Positions 1-12,369 of a DNA stretch of 64,000 nucleotides are shown in pieces. Source of the DNA: Neodontobutis hainanensis. Lineage: Eukaryota > Chordata > Actinopteri > Gobiiformes > Odontobutidae. The stretch lies in contig JALDNG010000829.1 of assembly GCA_024349245.1 (NCBI GenBank), forward strand, positions 1 through 64,000. Direction: 5' to 3'. The notes under the pieces are model-generated. The model was not told the origin of the DNA. It saw only the letters and a list, made by a program, of their open reading frames with translations, and did no database searches. The stretch's first letter is position 1. The number at the start of each line of letters is the position of its first letter. A program made the translations under genes and the position numbers.

Positions 1-3000
1 ATTTATAATTAAAATGTAATCAATACATATGCTGTATTACCAATTACAGTATATCCGTTTTTAACACGAGATGGTGTCAATAGCTACAAAGAGGATTTTC
101 TTTTTTTTTTACAGAACACACACTAGTCTTGGTTTTGGTGTGAGAGCTCAGGTATTTCGTAGGCTTAGGTAGGTTCCAATAGCTAGCTAATTATAAAATA
201 TGTCATTTTAATAATATTTTCACTTACAATTAACCAACTGAATATGTTATCTTCAAAATTATCCCTTACTACTCAGTTCTTTCCACTTCTTGCCAAGTGC
301 CATTGTAACCAAGGCTGTGTCTGAAACCACTCCCTTGTCACTACGTTGTACACTGTTTAGTGATTAAAGTACTTTACAATGACTAAAATCTAGTGCAATG
401 ATTTCCCACAATGCCCAACAATGGTGCAAGTAGTGAACAACAATGGTCTCTAAATAAACCACAATGCTTTCAGTGACAAAGGACAACACCAAACATGTCT
501 AGAGCCCAAACATTAACTTATATGTATTTAAGATGTTTCTCTGTATTAAAGTTGCATTAATGTTTAAAGCTTATGATCATTTATACCAGGGAAGCCCAAA
601 CCTTTTCCCTCAGAATGGAATAGAGATGTATTAGTGGGTCACGGGCCAAAAGCAATGTAATGTAACAGACCCAGCAGTGGGTCTTTTATTTTGGACCTGC
701 TTGTGCTTTGACGTCACACACTTCTGTTGTTATATAGAGTGCTTTAGGACAGTGTGGTTACTCTATGTTCTTATGAATTTAGTGCCGAGCTGGAAGGAAA
801 AAAAGGTATGTGTTTCTGTTGGTTTGTTGTCTGTTTTGTGTAACTATGGGGGACTAATTCACAGTTTGTGTTGGCTCTTATGATGTTTGTTTGTGTATGG
901 GTTAACAGAAGGACAGAATAGAGACAAGAAAAACACAACAGCATCAGTATGATTTTAATTTGTGGCTGGGACGCTATACACATGCACGTAATTAAAAGAA
1001 ATACTCTTTCTCCCAGGTATGTTTAAATGCCATTAGCCTGTATGCTACTGCCTAATGTACTTTTAGTTCTGACTTGGTGGCGTTTGTAACTGGAAGCCTG
1101 CAAACTTAAAAAGGTATTACAGAGGTTGTTTTTAATTTTACATTTTTCTATATAATGTAAAACTATTTTAACAGACATAAATCCAACTGTTAAATAGGTG
1201 TACTGAAACAAAAAAGATATAATATTCATAAACTTTGTACTCCATGAGACCAAAAAAAACACATCAACCAATCATAGACGCTTGGAGAGTGTTAACCATT
1301 GGCCCTCTGGCTTGTCAATCATTGTTACTCTGTGTGTATTACGTTATGTACGCGTGTTCCAGTTGCTGTGCATGTGTAGACAGTGTGTTTATGTAGCTCT
1401 AATATAAGATAATATTACTTCAACTCCAAACAAACACTCGTGTTTCAATGCTCGTGCATGAGATTTTGGAGGCATTCCCTCAAAATGAACTTTGAAGGAA
1501 GGGGGCTGTTCTTACGCATGCGCTCATTTCAAAAACTCACTAACAGTTATTGACACCTTTAAGCTGGTAACCTGAAAACCATTGTGAGTCTATTTATTGT
1601 CCCCTCTATAGTGACTGGAGGTTAGGGACAAATGAGTGGTTTTGGACACAGATATTTAAATATTTACTAGACGTGTCTATGGTCACTTCGGTCTTGTATA
1701 ATCATCTCCAGTAATAGAAAGTCACATGACTCCCAGGATTTAGTCAAAATATTTCACCCATACAGAGATTTGAGAGAGTTGGTTGTAGTCGTAATGTCAG
1801 AGTTCATTTGCATGTTCTGCCATGTGCTCATATATCAAAAACATGAGTCTTTCCTTACTAATAAAGCTGTGAGCTAATGGCTGGGTCATCTCCCCCAGAC
1901 CTAGCCGTGACTCCATGAAATGTCATTCCACTGCATAACAGGGCCTTATTATTGTACAATGACATTTACAGTGAACTTTAAAAGCCAGCAGATAAGCAAC
2001 AATCCTATTTCAGCCTCAAAGGAACTACAAAGTCCAGAGTTTACAAAGGAGGCACCGAGGCAATCACCGTCAGAGAGGTCGCGGACTTCAACAGCCGGGT
2101 CGCATCAGAGCGTTCATCAGACCATCGCCGCTGCCTTCTGCTCTTCAAATAAATTGTTTTTTTGAAGATAAAGTGCTTAAAACGTTTGAGGTTTAGCTCA
2201 AACAACTTGTGTGTATTTTTTTTAAAAGACAGCCAAGACAAAATTAAAGCTGTCAAACTTTAACAACAGTCTGTAGTATCTTCAGAATGTGCCAACCATG
2301 AATTGGATTATCAAAAAAATTAAATCCAAAACAGTAAAACGATCAACATTCGACTATCAATGAAAATAAAGTATGGAATTGACCCAAGCCTCTATGCAAT
2401 GATTTTACAGTGCAATGTTTTTAAAGATTATCACAGATAAACAGTAAGGGTATGTGGTCAATCTAGTTTGAGTTACCAAATCTTATGGGGTCTGGCCTAA
2501 TGCAAGTTAGTTTTCTGTTTGCCTAAATCAGTTACAGTAACTACTTTTTCTCCTTTTTTAAATTGAACTGGCATCTAAAATAGCTTAAAAACGAGAATAA
2601 TTTGCAAAAATAAACAGACAAGATGTCTTATACATACTATTTACATTTATCTATTTCCAGTATTGTTGAGCTGGGTCATGCACTACACCAGTGGTTATCA
2701 AACTTTTTTAAATGACTTACCCCATGGATTTATTTTTATTTTTACACACTAACCAGCACAAAGCATTTTTGGATAGAAAAAGAGGTTAATTACAAAGCTG
2801 TGCGTGCCATCAGTTTAGAGTTTTAAACCTTGTAACTGAAAAACACTTATTTTATCACATTTTTCACATTTTAAACTAAAATGTTATCAACCCATAAATA
2901 AATTTATGGAGAATCAGTTCCTTTCTCTCTCTCTAAAATGCTGGATTTAATCTGTGAATACAGAATATATCAGACCAAGCACAAAACCCATTTTTTCAGG

Positions 3001-3948
3001 AGCACAGACAGACAATGTCATGAACCCTTGGGCCCGAGACCGATGGTCTCAGTGGGGAGATACCCCATACTGGCCGCTTCATTTGAGGAGCCAACTAAAA
3101 TGGAACATGTCTTTATTGCTTGAGGGGTTGGTGAACCCACATTTTGTTCCACTGGAGTCAGCGCCTTTTTGGTTTCTGACTCTTAAGATGGTCTTCTTGA
3201 CAGCAATTACTCTTCTTAAGAGAATCAGGAATTGGCAAGCTCTGTCGGTCTCGTCATCCTTCCTAGATTCCTGCCTAGGAATTGCTCCTGGGCTGGTAAA
3301 AGTTATTTTGCATCTGGTCATTCTTGAAGCCTTCTGTTCTCCGCCGTTAACAATGCCGGAGCAGGAGAAACTTCACCTATGTCCGGTGCATGCTCTAATA
3401 TTTTATTTTATAGTCTGGATGTTTGTTCTTCCCCAGGCTCTTGTGTTCTTGGGTCAACATCACAGCCTCGGATGGTCAAGCCAAATCAAACAGAGGTTAT
3501 TTAGGCCAATTTTTGGCGTGTTTGACACAGATGCTTCACAACCGGTCACACAAAGAGTATTCCACATAGCATATTTCTATGCAGCATCTCGTTCCCACTT
3601 TTACAGGGAACAGGGTTGCAGTCAAGATGTTATTGTTACTTTTTATTTCATCTCGCATACGTACTGAGATCCCGTCAAGTACCTCCATTTGAGAAAGCGT
3701 TGCACTAGTCAATCCAGTGAGAAATAAGAATTAAAGTAATATTTCCCACAAAAAGAACATAAAAGGAGCTATTTTTAGTCAAAGCACAATGATAATAGGA
3801 GCGGCACACAGTTTCATTGTATCTGTATTCAATTCATTATATTGTATTACATTTGAGAGCTTAAACTGTAAAAAGAAAAATGTTTTAAGTGAGTTCTCTC
3901 AAAGTTATGAAAATAAAGATTATAAATGAAAGTAAAACAAGTACTTAC
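1..3948. other. Sequence 3' of the last identified gfra1 exon
   Basis: Last intron and possibly 3' end of gfra1, continuing past the window. The terminal GPI-signal exon could not be recognised. A hAT-type end (CAGGGAAGCCCAAACC, followed by GGGCCAAAA) lies near 587-655, and a sequence like the end of a common fish MITE (CAGTGGTTATCAAACTTTTT) at about 2691. A slightly GC-richer patch at 2040-2150 has no recognisable coding content. From about 3070 a DIRS fragment begins (separate entry). Confidence 0.5.
3070..3636 (+). mobile_element. DIRS retrotransposon fragment: tyrosine recombinase piece joined to terminal repeat
   Basis: A 237-codon open frame (2954-3667) contains decayed DIRS tyrosine-recombinase sequence: LEGLVNPHFVPLES, then TLKMVFLTAITLLKRIRNW, QALSVSS, and PGLVKVIL, followed by EKLHLCPVHAL. 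In fish DIRS elements this is the region PFEPL..LKFLSLKTALLLALTS.KRV.DLQALSV..CL, ending in LCPVRAL; the first catalytic Arg (in LLKRI) is kept. The rest of the recombinase is missing. Instead, from about 3500 the sequence matches the terminal repeat of the DIRS copy at 27403-29140 (shared GGCGTGTTTGACACA and CACAACCGGTCACACAAAGA), running to CAGGGTTGCAGTCAAG at 3636. It is a deleted, non-functional copy; the long frame is fortuitous. Confidence 0.8.
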
Positions 3949-3993
3949 ACAGAAGACACCATCCACAGTTGAGTTTGACTTTAACTTCTGTGG
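3949..3993 (-). CDS. gfra1: GDNF family receptor alpha-1, short penultimate coding exon
   Basis: A 45-base exon coding PQKLKSNSTVDGVFC. Human GFRA1 has a 15-residue exon in the same place beginning AQKLKSN and ending in Cys, so length, phase (0/0) and start agree. The acceptor is TTTTCACAG|CCA and the donor TTCTGT|GTAAGTAC. NST is a potential N-glycosylation site. The exon is too short to be found by open-frame length; it is recognised by family match and strong splice sites. The next exon, which should carry the hydrophobic GPI-attachment signal and stop codon, was not recognised in the remaining 3.9 kb. Confidence 0.88.
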
Positions 3994-6900
3994 CTGTGAA
4001 AAGAAAATGCCATAATTTATCATTTCACATAAACATAAAAATTTCAATAAAAGAATCTCCTTTTTGCTGCAGAGCGTGCTGGGTAACGATGTTTCAACAG
4101 AATGTGTTCATGTGAGCTGTGACACTCAACTTGACAGAGAGCCTCAGCAGTGATTAATCTGAATTAATCAATCGATGCTACAATCTTTAATCTAATTAGA
4201 CTGATCATATTCTGTCAGTCAGTGTCTTTACACTTTCACTACAGACCCTCTACAGTTATCAACTCTTCTGGCCTCATCAGGAGACCTATATACCAAAGCA
4301 CAGTGCACACTGATGGAAAATGAAAAATAACAACTGCACTTTAGCTCAGGAGCCTTTAAAACCTTTAAAAGCTGACATATTTACAGCCAGAGCAACAATG
4401 AGGCAAACAGAACACAGGCTCTCCAGAGTTTGACCAATACGCACAGCTGAAATTCTTCTGATCAGTGATGATATCATACAGAACAATTACAAATGTAACA
4501 GTGACATACTTAATGATACAAGTACTTTATTTTTAACTTAGATATGATGATATTCATTCATTACTTTGTTCACCCCTTCACTGAGGTTCCAACAGTACTA
4601 TATAGAGCTGTCCACTGGAGCGACACAGTGCAGATCAGGTTAGTCAAGATAAGTTCACATTACCAAAAGGAAAGCATAAAAAAAATACTTTTGGTTCCAT
4701 CCTTTGATTTTGGGGCGGCAGTGGCTCAGTGGTAGAGCGGTCATCTTTCAACTGGAAGGTAGTGGGTTTGATTCCTGCTCTCTCCACAATTCATAATGTC
4801 GTTGTGTCCTTGGGCAAGACACTTAACCCACCTTGCCTTGTATGAATGTGTAAGAATGTTCAGTGAATGTATGTGGTGATGGTCGGAGAGGCCGTAAAAT
4901 GGCTGCCATCTCTCTGTCAGTGTGCCCCAGGGCATCTGTGGCTACAGTTGTAGCTCACCATCACCAGTGTGACTGTGTATGAATGAATAATGGACGGCCT
5001 GTAAGCGCTTTGAGTCCCTTGGTTCCTCGGAAGAAAAGTGCAATATAAATCCAATCCATTATTATTATTATTTGCTTTTGAAAGACTGGACAATAATCTA
5101 ATCACATTACAAAATAATCATATTCAAACAGAAAACATGCTACATGTTTTAAATTATTATTATTTTGTATTAGTCTTTTCTGAGTCAATGTAGTGTGTCC
5201 TCCGGTTAAACATTGCATTTTCATCTACTTTGCATTAAACATATAAGCTGAACATTTTATGGTGAGTAGGACACTAACGCAGCTCTCTGAATTTAAAGTT
5301 TAGAAAACTGGAAAAAAAGGAAGTTGGCTAATGTTTACTGCAGCAGTATACAGCTGCCTTGTATATTCTGATCAGGCTCCGGCCTCTTAGACAAGATTTA
5401 TTCACTTTATTAGATTAATTGGAAATACAAGTTTTGTGCTGTACTGATCAAATTCACACTGCACCTGTGTTTTTTATTTATTTATTTAATTTTGTGTAGT
5501 TTTGACTTTAATACCAGATGAGATCATTATCTAATATAAAATGAGAGGGACAAAATGACTAACTACAACATTTGATTGTTGGTTATTGTTGGTTCTGCTT
5601 GTAATCTCTATTCAGGTGCCTTTCTTGGCATATCATAAATGATTAGCTCTTGTGTTGATGGCAAACCCACGACAGGTTGATTTGCATGGCTGCCCTTGTA
5701 ATCACGATCAACTACCTATAGTGCTTTGTAAATCACAGGTGATTATGAGCAGGGCTTTGTGCTGCAGTTTGTGCCAGTAAACACTTTGTAATGACCTCCT
5801 CTGTAAACTTTTATGTTAGTATCTGTGCTGTAAGTGAACGCACCCCCAGCTCTGTGACTCTGCACTGTGACAGTATAATAAATGGCTCTGATTTCCAGCA
5901 AAGTGAATCCAGGCCAAAAGCAGAGGATGAAGAAGATGTAAAGGGCCGCGGTAATACACACACCCCTTGACTGCAGACCACATTTGCTTCAGCGCTGAAA
6001 CAAAAAAGCAAATGTAGAATGATGCTTATAAATCATGGTGCATTTGCAGGCTTTGGCAAAAGTCACCAACAAACAAGAGCAGCAGCAGAAAGTAAAAGCC
6101 GAGTGCAGAAGGTGATGACAAACACAAGCTTCATTAGCTTCTTGCTGCATGAAGCTTATATATTTATTGAGAAAAACTGCAAGACAACACTACATACATT
6201 TATATTTTTTTATTCTGTAATCAGTTTGAAGTCATTTTTGGCTCAGGATTAGTCAAAGTTAATACCCTTTCAAACTTTGCATAGCTCTATGTGGACTAGA
6301 TTTGCACAAATTTGCACTAGATGTCAACATAATTGTCCAATCAAACTATGTTTTGAGCAAATAAAAAGCCAAAGCGTCCAGGTTATGTCCTAGGTCTTGC
6401 CTCTCATTTTCACCTCTCTACTGTTTTGAAAAGAGGCTAAGCCATAACAGTCAATGAGCAAATTTCAAATACAAGATTGGGGCACAAATTCCATGTCACT
6501 GTTATCCTTAATAACCCACAGACATATATGTATAGGGTTCAGTGCCAGGTGAGTTCACTGGGAATGATGTGCACTGCTTTTACAGTCCTCTACAGACTCC
6601 CTGTGAGTGTCTCAGGCCAAATAACTGCAGCAATTCCAATTATGCGTTTCCCATAGTAACCACTAATTATATTGCACAGTATATACTCTAGTTAATATAA
6701 CATCCTCTGTCTCACCACTTTCAGCTTCTTCCTTCAGGACTAAGATACAGACTTCCCTGAGCTCACAAAAACATCTATAAAAAGTATGTTGTCCCACTTG
6801 CAATTAAAGCGCTCAACCAATCAAAACCCTGTAGAGATGTTAACTCAGATCTAGCACGTTCATCTTTACAAAAAATGTATTTCTTTATTTCTTTAATGCT

Positions 6901-9679
6901 TTTATAGATTATGTGTGTATGTAAAGGAAATGTGTTTTTGCAAGCTAAAGACAAATTTCTGCCTTTGTTTACAAATGAGAGACATTTTTTTTCAATTGAA
7001 GTACCAACGTGCTTGTGGGGTCAATGGTTAATAACTGTATTGTACTCTGCTCTAGCCTTTTGTAAAAGGGCTTGGGCCTGAATGTACTGTTTATTTTCAT
7101 CAGTCTGACTTTGTTTCTTACAGTGTGTTTGATTTTCATTTTAAATTTTGAACAATGACAATGAAGAATAACTCTTATGTAAGTTTGTTTTGTACGCTTT
7201 TCTTGCAACTTTTAACTGTGATAAACACATACATATAAAACTACTTCTCATTTGCTTGCGTTATAGAGATGTGGAAATCCAGTCCTTGTGTTTGGTATTT
7301 GCCTAATACCTGCCTTTCTCAAAAGTCACATTAGCATGTGCTATTTCCATATTTGTACAGGGCACTTCCTGCCTGCCTCTGAGTCAACAATATTCATAAA
7401 TAAAGACTGCAGGAGCCTCCGGCTGTGAGCACGTCTGTGTCTGCATCCTGGCACATGCACATATTTATGTGGCTCGGAGCTAGGCTTTTAGAGTCTTTAA
7501 AACAAAATAGGGCCTTAATATAAAGTACATGTATATTATGTTTTTCTTCAAGCATAACAGAAGATAAATAAGAATAGATTTAAATGCAAAGACATAGCCT
7601 AGTATTGTAGCTCGGCAATCCAGTCCCTTTCTTAGCTAAGTGACCATGACCATGACTTCCACTGAGTTCAATTTAAGTGACCAAGTATTTATCAAAATGA
7701 AGGCGGGTTTATGCAGTGTCGTTTTTCTCTGACTGGTTGTATATTTTTTTCATTGTGTTTGTTCTACAAATGTTGGTACTGCCCTCTGAATTCTGATTGG
7801 TTCTATATCTATCACAATTGTAGTCCATTGAAATTTTTTTTTACATAGAACAGAAAAAAAAGTTAAGGAAAAAATACAAATAAACCTATTTAGTAATCCT
7901 ATTGGTCTATTGTTAAAATGCAGAACATCAATGATCCTCAAAAAATATTTTTGTACAGACAGCTTGTCACTACATGTGAGCCAATCAGCACGCTGCTTTT
8001 GCACTTTGAGGTTTCCAATCTGTAAAAGTATTATGTTTTTTAGTAAAAGATTTTGTAAAACCTTAGTGTATGTGTCAAACCATTCTCAGTTCCACCTTTT
8101 ATTGCAAACCTATAATAAAGATGCCTCTCAGTTATGGGTTAAATTTTGCAGCTTGTAAAGCGGCCATTTGTGAGTTCAGAGCTGACTGGGCTGTATTGGA
8201 TAAAAGCACTTGTGTTCTGCATCAGAGGCCACTCTCTACAGAATCTAATGAAGACAGGGCTGAAGAGTCTCCACAATGAATACAATTATATCAGCAGCAG
8301 AAGAGTGGAAATTTAAGCTAATTTTGTGAAGATGTGTACACCTTCATTTACTGGTTATAAAGGAGCAGCTCAGTGGCTATTTTTAGATAGTGGACTGGCC
8401 AGAGTATTTCTTTGTATGTCAATTTAGTAAAGTTAATAAAATAATAAATATAAATACATTATGAGGTGAAGGCAAATTGAAATAATTCATCTGACGCATG
8501 TGACATTATTCAGTATGAGATGCTTAGAATTTTGTCAGATACAGATCAACTGGTCACTATTCATGTGCCGATGACAAGGGAAAAAGTGAGAAAAATATTG
8601 TATATAGTGGGCAATGTAATGTATGTAATTCCTTAATTCCATCAACTCTCCTTTGAGGAAAGTGATGTCTGAATATTGGCAAGGTAGCCCATCTATTTAA
8701 ACAGAGGCAAAATTACCCTTTTCAAAATGGCTTCCAACACCAAATATTTTCTCTTCTCATTTTCCAACATTATCACTCCTGCTCCGTCAGACTGAGGGAA
8801 GAGCGACTAAAGGAGAGCACTATATTCAGACCCTACACTGTCCATTTAGCTGTGTCAGTACACATGGAGGGCACTCGAGGCTGGAGTGGAAGTGGGTGTG
8901 TGATAAAACCCAAAATAAACAGCTTTGCTCATACAAAACAAATGATTGACAATCTGCTAATAACTTAAGAATGAAACTAGGCCCTATCTTCTCATTGGGC
9001 AATGACAATAGAGATTAAGTAATATTTCTTATTTATTTCAACCTAGTAGTATTTTTATTCCTGAAACATGTGGCCGTGTTGTTTTATCAGAATATCTGTG
9101 AGCAATTTCTCTGCTGATAAGGACAATGGACAATTGTCCTCCTCTTTTCCACTGCAGCCTGGAGCTGCCGGTCTGTAGAACTCCAACAGCTCTGACTGAC
9201 CCGGTGTTTGGTCAGGCCTGTTCTCAAACAGCAGGAGTGGCCGCTGCAGCTGAGAAACACACCTCACAGTGTTATTGGACTCAGTGGGCCCAGAGCGCGG
9301 AGATGATGACAAATACTACACTCGGCAGGTACTTAAAGAACATGCTGGAAACAGCCCAGTGGGTTCCTGGGGCCTGGGGGTTTTAGAAGCAGCGTATACA
9401 ACAACTATGGACAACAACAGTGGCTCTTCCTTTAGTCATTGGTACCCTGAGCCTGTTTTTACAGTTTTCCCACAACTAAATTTGCCTAAAATAATAATAA
9501 TAATAATCCTATGAAGCACAGTGAAGCTCTACACAATCTGAGCTAAAAAAAATGGAAATAAATAAATATTACATTTTATGTCAAGATAAAAAAAATGGAT
9601 GAATGAATGAAGAGTTTTTGATTCACAAGCCGTAACATAATCATTTCTGTGACTTTTAGCAAGTTGGAGCATTTCTTAC
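3994..9679 (-). other. gfra1 intron between linker exon and short penultimate exon
   Basis: A 5.7 kb intron with canonical GT-AG ends. It contains one full-length SINE (4711-5073) and otherwise AT-rich sequence. A hydrophobic open frame on the minus strand (5743-5961) follows possible splice acceptors and is discussed as a finding. The stretch 9120-9420 next to the exon is GC-richer but shows no recognisable coding or RNA content. Nothing else recognised. Confidence 0.7.
4711..5073 (+). mobile_element. tRNA-derived SINE, full length
   Basis: The head is tRNA-like, with box A TGGCTCAGTGG at 4722-4732 and box B GGTTTGATTCC at 4765-4775 (one change from GGTTCGANNCC). The body contains GTTGTGTCCTTGGGCAAGAC, the core shared by a very common teleost SINE type. 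The 3' end reads GCGCTTTGAGTCCCTTGG, then AAAAGTGCAATATAAATCC and an ATT-repeat tail. It is the best preserved of the SINE copies in this window. Confidence 0.9.
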
Positions 9680-9861
9680 CTGTAGGTTGCCACAGAACGG
9701 GTAAATGCCAGGGTCGCTGTTGATGTGGTTGTCAATGCTGTTGGGGTTGCGGGGGCGAGTCTTCTGGTAAGGTGTTGTGGTGGAGGTCGTGGTCTGGACG
9801 GGTGACATGGGCTGCCACACAGCAACATCTGTCCCATTCCCAAAGGCCTGGATCGCATTAC
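9680..9861 (-). CDS. gfra1: GDNF family receptor alpha-1, Thr-rich linker exon after domain 3
   Basis: Internal exon of 182 bases, coding 60 residues, the same number as the human GFRA1 exon. It reads NAIQAFGNGTDVAVWQP, then a Thr-rich stretch with VQTTTSTTTP, and ends YPFCGNLQ. NAIQAFGNG is nearly invariant in GFR-alpha proteins; VWQP..PVQTTT and the ending C.NLQ are specific to GFRA1 and exclude GFRA2. The NGT triplet is a potential N-glycosylation site. The acceptor is CTACTGCAG|GT and the donor CTACAG|GTAAG. The first codon (C|GT, Arg) is shared with the previous exon; the exon ends in phase 0. The frame is open here, but if the upstream deletions are real it would be read one base out of register. 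Confidence 0.93.
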
Positions 9862-10116
9862 CTGCAGTAGACAGAAGTTAAAGGAGGTTACACTTAGAAA
9901 TACTGTATAATAGCAAATACCACAAAAAAGGTAAGACCGAGATTACATGACGCAATCAGAGGAGACCCTCTTTTGACTGTCAGACTCTTTGATAAGGCAA
10001 TGTTGGCTACAAACTACATGCACAAAATGATTGCCAATGAATGCATTTTTCAGTGTAAAAACAAGGCCAATTGCTGGTCCACACTTCATTCATCTCGGCT
10101 TTACTATGGTATGCAG

Positions 10117-10349
10117 GCGGCAGTATAGCTCAGTGGGTAGAGCGACCGTCGATCCCTGCTCAAAACATCCCAATAACATTAAAACATCCCGCTCTCCCCG
10201 CATACTGTCGTTGTGTCCTTGGGCAAGACACTACATTGCCTCCAGTGAAGTTCTGTAACAGTGGTAATAGTTTAATGTATGTAAAGCGCTTTGAGTGCCT
10301 ACTACAGTAGATGGAAAAGTGTTATATAAATATTATTATTATAATAAAT
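10117..10349 (+). mobile_element. tRNA-derived SINE, internally shortened
   Basis: Box A (TAGCTCAGTGGGTAGAGCG) starts at about 10126. The central core GTCGTTGTGTCCTTGGGCAA, the tail AAGCGCTTTGAGTGCC and an ATT-rich end follow. Box B is reduced to GTCGATCCCTG directly after box A, so part of the tRNA-like head is deleted. It is older or more rearranged than the copy at 4711. Confidence 0.85.
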
Positions 10350-10718
10350 ATGCATGCATTGCACTGTTTTTGTTTGGTGGACATCAGCACCTGTACTGCC
10401 AAAGGAAACTGGCTGATCCAACTCTAATGTCTTTGTTTTACCATGCTATTATTAAGTCTATTTTATCATTTTCATTGGTGTCTTGGTTTGGATCTGTGGC
10501 AATCAAAAATAAGAACTTTCTAAACCAGATTGTGGAATGGGCAAGTGATTGGCCGACAACAGCTGAACATGGACTCGCTGAGGCCGTTACAGCAGCTGAG
10601 CTCTACTGTCAGTCAGGAGAATCTCTGTCTAAAGTCAAATTCAGGAGAATTTGACTTGTCCAATAAGAAACACCTGAATTAAACCTGTTTGGAAAAGTCC
10701 ATTTAACTTCATTTGTGC

Positions 10719-10983
10719 TTAAAGTGGTACTTTTAGCCACTAGATGACGTAGATGCCTCTACAGACTGCATGTGTTGCTTGTTTTTGAGAGGAATCTAAA
10801 ACTGGTAAGTTTGGATGAAAAACATGTGTCTTCTGAAACAGTTGGGGCATTTTAACTTTTCAACTCTGCTAGCATCCAGTGTATCACCCTATTTCAGCTC
10901 CCTCTCTCAATACGAGAATGTAGATTTTTGGTTCTTATAGTTATGCAATAATACTAGCTAAAAGTAACATAGTGCCACCTTAA
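10719..10983. mobile_element. TTAA-ended MITE, copy 1
   Basis: A 265-base element starting TTAAAGTGGTACTTTTAGCC and ending in the inverted form (AAAAGTAACATAGTGCCACC, then TTAA). Both ends carry TTAA, the target of piggyBac-like transposases. Internal sequence (TAGATG, TTTTTGAGAGGAA, CTCTGCTAGCATCCAGTGTA) is shared with copies at 31097 and about 56560. It has no coding capacity. Confidence 0.75.
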
Positions 10984-11403
10984 CATTAGAGCCCTAAGTC
11001 AGAATGCTTACATGCAGACCATATTTGCTCATAGCTTGAGTAAATCCTGTCACCTGTATTTCTCCTTTTGTCTGAGGGGGAGAAAAACAGGCTAATGCTG
11101 TATGCATGTGCTCTTGGGAACAGTATTAGGCCTTTGTTTAAAAAAGAGAAATGAAAACTAACATTAAAACTTGTTTGTAGCATTAACTGCTAATAAACTT
11201 CTTCTAATTTATTCAGTAGTAATTGAGTCTTTTATAAATAATATTTTGACTGTACAAATTGAAGCACGTGAGCACAACTCGGCAACTCCGTTGTCCCAAA
11301 GCACATGAACACATCATAAGCTATGGTAGACTAGTCTTTTCTTTGTAAAGGTTTTATGACATGACAAAACAAGTATGAAAAAGGAGCCAGTTGCACCGTG
11401 ATC

Positions 11404-12369
11404 TACAAACCCGAATTCCAAAATGGTTTGGACACTGTACAAATTATGAATAAAAATGTGTAAAATGTTTCAATTAAATTTCATGGCATCGACACATCTC
11501 AAAAAAGTTGGGACATGGCCATGTTTACCACTGTGTGGCCTCCCCTCTTCTTTTTATAACAGTCTGCAAACGTCTGGGGACTGAGGAGACATGTTACTCA
11601 AGTTTAGGAATGTTGTCCCATTCTTGTCTAATACAGGCTTCTAGTTGCTCAACTGTCTTGAAAGATCTGGCCATTTCAGAACCGGATCCTTCTTCTGGCA
11701 TAGTCCTGATGGAAAATGCAAGGTCTTCCCTGAAAGAGACGACAACTAGATGGAAGCATATGTTGTTCATATTCTATACATAAGAGATGCAGGCGTCTGA
11801 ACTGAGCACTTAGAACAACTTGGATTGTCCTTGTCCTCTTTAATCCGGATGAATTGGCTTCCCAGTTTTCCAAAAAGAACTTCAAATTTTGATTCATCTG
11901 ACCACAGAACAGTTTTCCACTTTGCCACAGTCCATTTTAAATGAGCCTTGGCTCTAGAAATGGCTTCTTTTTTTACCTATAGAGTTTCAGTCTGCACGCG
12001 TATGGCCCAATGGATTGTGTTCACCGACAATGTTTTCTGGAAGTATTCCTGAGCCTTTGTTGTGATTTACATTACAGTAGCATTCCTGTATGTGATGCAG
12101 GGCCTGCTCCACTATGCATTTGGAGAATGCCCATCTTGACTTCTGAGGGACACTGACACTCTGAGAGGCTCTTTTTATGCCCAAGCATGTTGCCAATTGA
12201 CCTTATAAGTTGCAAATTCTCATGAAATCCAAACTGAGCCAATATCTGGCATGACATTTCAAAATGTCTCACTTTCAACATTTGATATGTTATCTATATT
12301 GTATTCTGAATAAAATATTAGTTTATGAGATTTGTGAATTATTGCATTCCTTTTTTATTTACAATGTGT
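11404..12369 (-). mobile_element. Tc1/mariner-type transposon relic, one end missing
   Basis: It starts with TACAAACCCGAATT at 11404, a terminal repeat including the TA target. On the minus strand it encodes broken Tc1-type transposase, including GRPCIFHQDYA (around the second catalytic Asp; usual form QDNA.PH) and KTVEQLEACIRQEWDNI near the C-terminus. Several short frames in different registers show many frameshifts and internal deletions. The far end stops near TTTACAATGTGT at about 12369 without its terminal repeat. The family is very abundant in teleosts. Confidence 0.85.

Noticed and set aside
9680..9861. GFRA2 as the identity of the receptor gene
   Set aside because: VWQP..PVQTTT, C.NLQ, KLKSN and SRLADFF.NCQPE fit GFRA1; the corresponding GFRA2 segments differ.
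10295..10654. 119-codon plus-strand frame
   Set aside because: It starts in the SINE tail and has no recognisable domain.
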